Source: Elymus sibiricus (taxonomy: Eukaryota; Streptophyta; Magnoliopsida; Poales; Poaceae). From it: DNA of 64,000 nucleotides. Below are positions 60,119 to 64,000 of the stretch, piece after piece. Position 1 is the stretch's first letter. Every line of letters begins with the position of its first letter. The stretch is from the NCBI GenBank assembly GCA_039707655.1, contig CM077674.1:237189904-237253903 (forward strand). The letters are read 5' to 3'. A program made the translations under genes and the position numbers. A model generated the notes under the pieces. It had not been told where the DNA came from. It searched no databases and worked only from the letters and a program-made list of their open reading frames with translations.

Positions 60119-60928
60119 CTATTTCGGTTCGCCAGTCTGTTCGCTTGTAGTTGCCTTGATAGACCAAACTCGCTTACCTGTGCTAGCCTTCTGAGACTTG
60201 GCTCGGGTTTTGGCTACTTCTTCGGTGGCTTGTACTTCTGCTGCCAACGCAGTTGTGTGTTCCTCCGTTCGAAGTGAGCGGTCGGTATTGCCATTGATGG
60301 TGATGACGCCACGCGGTCCGGGCATCTTAAGCTTGAGATAAGCATAATGCGGCACGGCATTGAACTTTGCGAACGCAGTTCATCCTAGCAGCGCATGATA
60401 GCCGCTGCGGAAGGGGACGATGTCGAAGATTAACTGTTTGCTTCGAAAGTTTTTGGGTGACCCAAACACTACTTCCAGAGTCACTGTTCCCGAACAGCGT
60501 GCTTCGATGCCTGGGATGACACCTTTAAAGGTGGTTTTGCTGGGCTCGATCCTTGACGGATCTATACCCATTTTTCTTACCGTATCGGCGTATAGCAGAT
60601 TAAGGCTGCTACCGCCGTCCATTAGGACTCGGGTGAGATGGAAACCATTCACGATGGGATCCAGCACTAAGGCAGCGGTTCTGCCATGCCTGATGCTGGT
60701 TGGGTGGTCTCACCTGTCAAAAGTGATCGGGTGAACCGACCATGGATTGAACTTCGGGGCGACGGGCTCGAGGGCATAGACGTCCCGTAACGCGCGCTTG
60801 CGTTCCTTCTTCGGGAGATGGGTGATGTAGATCATATTGACGTTCTTTACCTCCGAAGGGAACTGCTTCTGGCCTCCGTTGTTCGGAGGGCATGGATCTT
60901 CCTTGTCGTTGCTGCGGCCGCCCTTCGT
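60119..60928 (-). pseudogene. Gypsy aspartic protease region
   Basis: Continues in the gag frame after TAG 60929-60931. Contains KFNPWSVHPITF, the catalytic block LMDGGSSLNLLY (about 60600-60640), and LKLKMPGPRGVITING, ending at TAA or TAG near 60119. Internal stops are TGA near 60714 and TGA 60380-60382, both explained by CGA. The Asp-Gly-Gly-Ser variant of the active site is common in this lineage. Confidence 0.75.
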
Positions 60929-63349
60929 CTATTCCTCTATGAGAGCCTTGCTTGCCTGTTTAATTATCCAGCAATTTCTATTAGTGTGAGTGGCGGGTTT
61001 GTCTTGAGTCCCATGGATTTGACAAGGTTTGTCCAATATTTTCCCTGGTTGGGCACCGTTGTCCCGGCTTCCCCTAAAGGGTCGCTTACGGGGTCCGTAC
61101 TTGGGATTTATAAATCCAGCGTTGACTGCTGTATCATCGGGGTCACTCCCATTTTGCTTGCCCCGATGTTTATTTTTATTACGCCATGGCTTTCCGTTTC
61201 CATCACGGATTTCAGATGTGCCGGGCTCGTCGGGGTTAGTACGTTTTTGGGCCAGCCAACTGTCCTCTCCTGCGCAAAATTGTGTCATGAGGGAGGTCAA
61301 GACGGCCATGGTCTTTGGCTTTTCGTGGCTGAAGCTTCTCGCGAGCCATTCATCACTGATGCTATGTTTGAAAGAGGCCATTACTTCAGCGTCTGGACAA
61401 TCGGCGATTTGATTTTTCTTTGTCAAGAAACAGTTCCAGAACTTCCGAGCTGACTCGCCGGGCTGTTGGGTGACGTGGCTCAGGTCATCGGCGTCTGGTG
61501 GTTGAAGATATTTTCCCTGAAAAATAGATCGGAATGCGTCCTCGAGCTCCTCCCAGCTTCCGATAGAGTTCTCGGGCAAACTGGTCAACCTGTGCCGAGC
61601 TGGTCCGTTTAGCTTGAGTGGTAGGAACTTGACGGCATGGAGATCATCTCCATTAGCCATGTGAATGTGGAGGAAGAAATCCTCAATCCATACTACTGGA
61701 TCAGTTGTGCCATCATATTGTTCAATGTTGATGGGCTTGAAGTCCTTGGGGAATTTGTGCTCCATAACCTCATCGGTGAAACACATGGGGTGTGTCGCAC
61801 CTCTTGGCTGATCCGCATCATTGCGGTGTTCGGATGGTAGGTGGCTACGGCGACCATCCCAATCTCGGTCCAGCCTACCTGGCCGAGCGGGATGTTCCTC
61901 TACTCTAGCAGGTGTGCGAGTTCTAGGCTCGTAGATGGACCTTGTCTGTGTCCTGGCGTTTAAGGTATTGCGTAGGTCGTTTGGGTCCATGGGTTCCTTG
62001 CCTTTACGGCACCGTATGAGTGGATCCTCGGTTTGAGTGAATGGCCGATCACGCCCTCTGGGGGGCCGATCAGGCCTGTAGGGATCCGGTCGTTGAGGGG
62101 TGTGTTCTTCCTCGTCTGACGACGGGAACAATTTCCGACGCGGATAGCTCTTCGGCTCATGAGGCCGATCTTCTTGCTGCAGCTCGGCTACTATCACCGA
62201 GGTCCATCTGTTATTTATGGTGTCTTGCTCTTCTTTGATCTGACGCTCCTTTTCTTTTAAGCTCCGGGCCGTGGCTAGAAGCCGGTCCCGGAATTCTTCC
62301 AATTCTCGCGGGTTTTCTGGAACAATGAGGTTATCGTCCTCAAAGCTGTCGACTTCCTCCATGGGATAGTCATCGTCGTCCATGCGGTTACCACCTCCGC
62401 GGATATCGGGATCAGAGTCGCCTGGCTCTCGGGGTTGATCCCCTTCGGCCTGGTTCTGTTCGGGATTTGCTCCCTCATTGCCGATAACCGGCTGTTCGGG
62501 TGCGTTCGGATCTCCGATGGCGCCGCCGCCGTCTTCGGCGTTTGCTTCTCTACAGCGTCGTTTGGATTTCTTGCGAGAGCTTTTGTGCCTGGAGTTTTCC
62601 CTCTTTGGCTGTTCATCATCGTCATGAGGGGTATCGACCATGTATACATCATAAGTCGACGTGGCAGCCCACTTACCGGTGTTAGTTGGCGCCACGGCGG
62701 AGGATGGAAATAATGGTTCCTCTGCCTCCTCGAGCATGTCATCGATACCATGGGAGATGAAGTCCAGCGTGTCGGTGAGATCGTCGATCCTGGCGGTGGT
62801 GGGTGGGAAGTAAAATTCCCTGACTTTGGAACCGCTGATGGTCAGATCCAAATCGTCCGTCTGATCTGCGAGTTCCACGTACTGAAATTGATCGGCCAGA
62901 TCGATGTCTGGCAAACCGATCTCCCGTATGATCTTGGGATATGCCCGGACTGAAGTTAGATTCAGATCACGGGGCCGTGCCGCCCTGGCGGTGGCAGATG
63001 TAACCGAACTAGAGTGTTTGGAGAGAGGGCTCGAATCTTCCTCCGAGACTAGATCCGCATCGAGGTCAGGCTCTCCCAAAGAGCCGAGGAGCAGAACGCT
63101 GGCTGGTCCTGACAAAGAGGCGAACTCTCCGGGTGAGACCAAAGCCCCGGTTAAGAGCAGGTTCCCGCCGTGATCGGCGATGAACTCGAAATCTCCGAAT
63201 CGGATAGATTGATCGGGGGCGAGCCCCTCGATCCGATCAGAGTCCTTTGAAGGTTTTGCGCGTAACGAGACGCGTCCAGAGGCGATGAGCCAACCTAGGG
63301 CCAATATGCCCCGGCGGCGTGCCTCGCTCTTGATGATCAAATGGGCCAT
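60929..63349 (-). CDS. gag: Gypsy gag polyprotein, full-length open frame
   Basis: 806 residues from ATG 63347-63349 (a GTG six codons upstream extends the frame but is less likely) to TAG 60929-60931. N-terminal MAHLIIKSEARRRG domain, an acidic Asp/Glu-rich middle with the Arg-rich linker, then the retrotransposon gag domain (about 61690-61250: IEQYDGTTDPVVWIEDFFLH, FLPLKLNGPARHRL, SWEELEDAFRSIF, QQPGESARKFW). The C-terminal NRNCWIIKQASKAL segment has only part of a zinc-knuckle-like pattern (CQIHG...HTNRNC). Gag forms the particle that packages element RNA. The frame survives over 2.4 kb although pro and the antisense gene are broken; the terminal TAG may itself be a former CAG joining gag to pro. 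Confidence 0.88.
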   Translation of the reverse strand: MAHLIIKSEARRRGILALGWLIASGRVSLRAKPSKDSDRIEGLAPDQSIRFGDFEFIADHGGNLLLTGALVSPGEFASLSGPASVLLLGSLGEPDLDADLVSEEDSSPLSKHSSSVTSATARAARPRDLNLTSVRAYPKIIREIGLPDIDLADQFQYVELADQTDDLDLTISGSKVREFYFPPTTARIDDLTDTLDFISHGIDDMLEEAEEPLFPSSAVAPTNTGKWAATSTYDVYMVDTPHDDDEQPKRENSRHKSSRKKSKRRCREANAEDGGGAIGDPNAPEQPVIGNEGANPEQNQAEGDQPREPGDSDPDIRGGGNRMDDDDYPMEEVDSFEDDNLIVPENPRELEEFRDRLLATARSLKEKERQIKEEQDTINNRWTSVIVAELQQEDRPHEPKSYPRRKLFPSSDEEEHTPQRPDPYRPDRPPRGRDRPFTQTEDPLIRCRKGKEPMDPNDLRNTLNARTQTRSIYEPRTRTPARVEEHPARPGRLDRDWDGRRSHLPSEHRNDADQPRGATHPMCFTDEVMEHKFPKDFKPINIEQYDGTTDPVVWIEDFFLHIHMANGDDLHAVKFLPLKLNGPARHRLTSLPENSIGSWEELEDAFRSIFQGKYLQPPDADDLSHVTQQPGESARKFWNCFLTKKNQIADCPDAEVMASFKHSISDEWLARSFSHEKPKTMAVLTSLMTQFCAGEDSWLAQKRTNPDEPGTSEIRDGNGKPWRNKNKHRGKQNGSDPDDTAVNAGFINPKYGPRKRPFRGSRDNGAQPGKILDKPCQIHGTQDKPATHTNRNCWIIKQASKALIEE

Positions 63350-63372
63350 GGACTTAGATTGATCCACAGAGG

Positions 63373-63392
63373 GCTCTCAATGAAAGCACCAA
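63373..63392 (-). other. Primer-binding site of the Tat-like element
   Basis: Minus strand reads TTGGTGCTTTCATTGAGAGC directly after the 5' LTR, a form common in Triticeae gypsy elements. Confidence 0.7.
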
Positions 63393-63845
63393 TGTCGGAG
63401 ATAAATCCGGCAGATCTCGGGTAGGGGGTCCCGATCTATGGATCGTAAGCCTATGTCTTAACAAGGAAGAAGAACACGGTGTTTTACCCAGGTTCGGGCC
63501 CTCCTAGGAGGTAATACCCTACGTCCTGCTCTTGTTTATTATGATGGAATAGTACAGATTACAGAGTATGTCTACCTCAAGATCTATGTCTAAACCCTAA
63601 GGTGTAGATGAGATTGTATATGCGCTAAGGCCGGGTTTGGAGGTTTATATGGACACCCCCAAACCCTAGGGTACAGAGGAGATGCGGATGGATCCGGCTT
63701 GGCTATCCTGGAGTGCACAGCAAGTCTTCGGGAGTCCCTTCTGGATGCGTCTATTCGGTCTTCTTGAACTTCACAGGACCCTCTGGGGAAGGCCCACGGC
63801 CCAGTAACGGCCATATGTGGGACCCCCTAATCCAGGACTTCCTCA
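63393..63845 (-). repeat. 5' LTR of the Tat-like element
   Basis: 453 bases, pair of 54562-55014. The TATA-like word on the minus strand is CATATAAA here rather than TATATAAA in the 3' copy. Confidence 0.92.
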
Positions 63846-64000
63846 GCTGCGATTCCGTATCGCCTAAGTTAAAAACTGCTCCGAGTGAGGACATCATCCA
63901 CACTCGGGGGCTTAGCTGCAACTCCGTATCGCCTAAGTTAAAAACTGCTTCGAGTGAGGACATCATCCACACTCAGGGGCTTAGCCGTGACTCCGTATCT
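63846..64000 (+). repeat. Continuation of the 69-base tandem array
   Basis: Two and a bit further units (CTTAGCTGC, CGCCTAAGTTAAAAACTGCT), beginning with the right GCTGC target copy. The array and its host gypsy element continue beyond the window. Confidence 0.88.

Larger units (their letters stand above)
54562..63845 (-). mobile_element. Complete Tat-like gypsy element lacking RT and integrase
   Basis: Element of 9284 bases, minus orientation. GCTGC duplication at 54557-54561 and 63846-63850 is perfect, and the two 453-base LTRs differ at 16 positions by my count. Order in element sense: LTR, primer site, gag, protease, 1.3 kb unassigned, an antisense gene, polypurine tract, LTR. Antisense genes next to the 3' LTR are a known trait of the Tat lineage. 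RT, RNase H and integrase are missing, so it depends on another element. Confidence 0.88.

Overview
The window looks like intergenic DNA of a large-genome grass, most likely a Triticeae species (wheat, goatgrass, barley or rye). The reasons are nested LTR retrotransposons, a Stowaway MITE with the CTCCCTC-type inverted repeat, a BARE/Angela-like copia LTR fragment, a Maximus-like Sirevirus, CACTA ends, and the absence of any prokaryotic gene organisation. I saw no rRNA, tRNA, CRISPR array or organellar gene. Family names are recalled from memory, not from a search.

Layout. 1-7452 is the 3' half of a Sirevirus-type copia element: integrase, RT/RNase H, a spliced third gene with its own promoter-like region, several polypurine tracts and a 1.54-kb LTR. 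It sits inside the end of another LTR element (7453-7501), which cut into a zinc-knuckle/DUF4283-type pseudogene (7502-8851, minus). 8852-13795 is mostly unassigned, with two MITEs. 13805-41456 is interpreted as one very large Mutator-like element (MULE). It has a plus-strand Ulp1/C48-protease gene and a minus-strand FAR1/SWIM transposase meeting tail to tail, and a 9-bp candidate target duplication. One intron holds 13.6 kb of a non-coding, long-LTR (LARD-like) retrotransposon (17257-30821) arranged as a partly deleted tandem. 41969-42412 (minus) is the only conventional gene-like ORF, a small EDA6-like protein with a TATA box. 43330-45124 is a decayed gypsy gag-pro fragment, 45125-46589 a CACTA remnant, 46590-46886 a copia LTR fragment, and 46887 to about 50509 a second CACTA-like element carrying GRF-like and Ala-rich gene fragments. 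From 50638 to beyond the right edge is a gypsy element whose interior is made of tandem repeats. A complete Tat-type gypsy element (54562-63845; perfect GCTGC duplication, 453-bp LTRs) is nested in it. That element keeps a full gag and a six-exon antisense gene but lacks reverse transcriptase and integrase.

The genes are nearly all element genes. Most are broken by single in-frame stops of the kind expected from C-to-T change at methylated cytosines. Splice phases were checked by hand for the Ulp1 3' exons, the transposase, the Sirevirus third gene and the antisense gene, and they stay consistent, so these models are better supported than the raw reading frames suggest.
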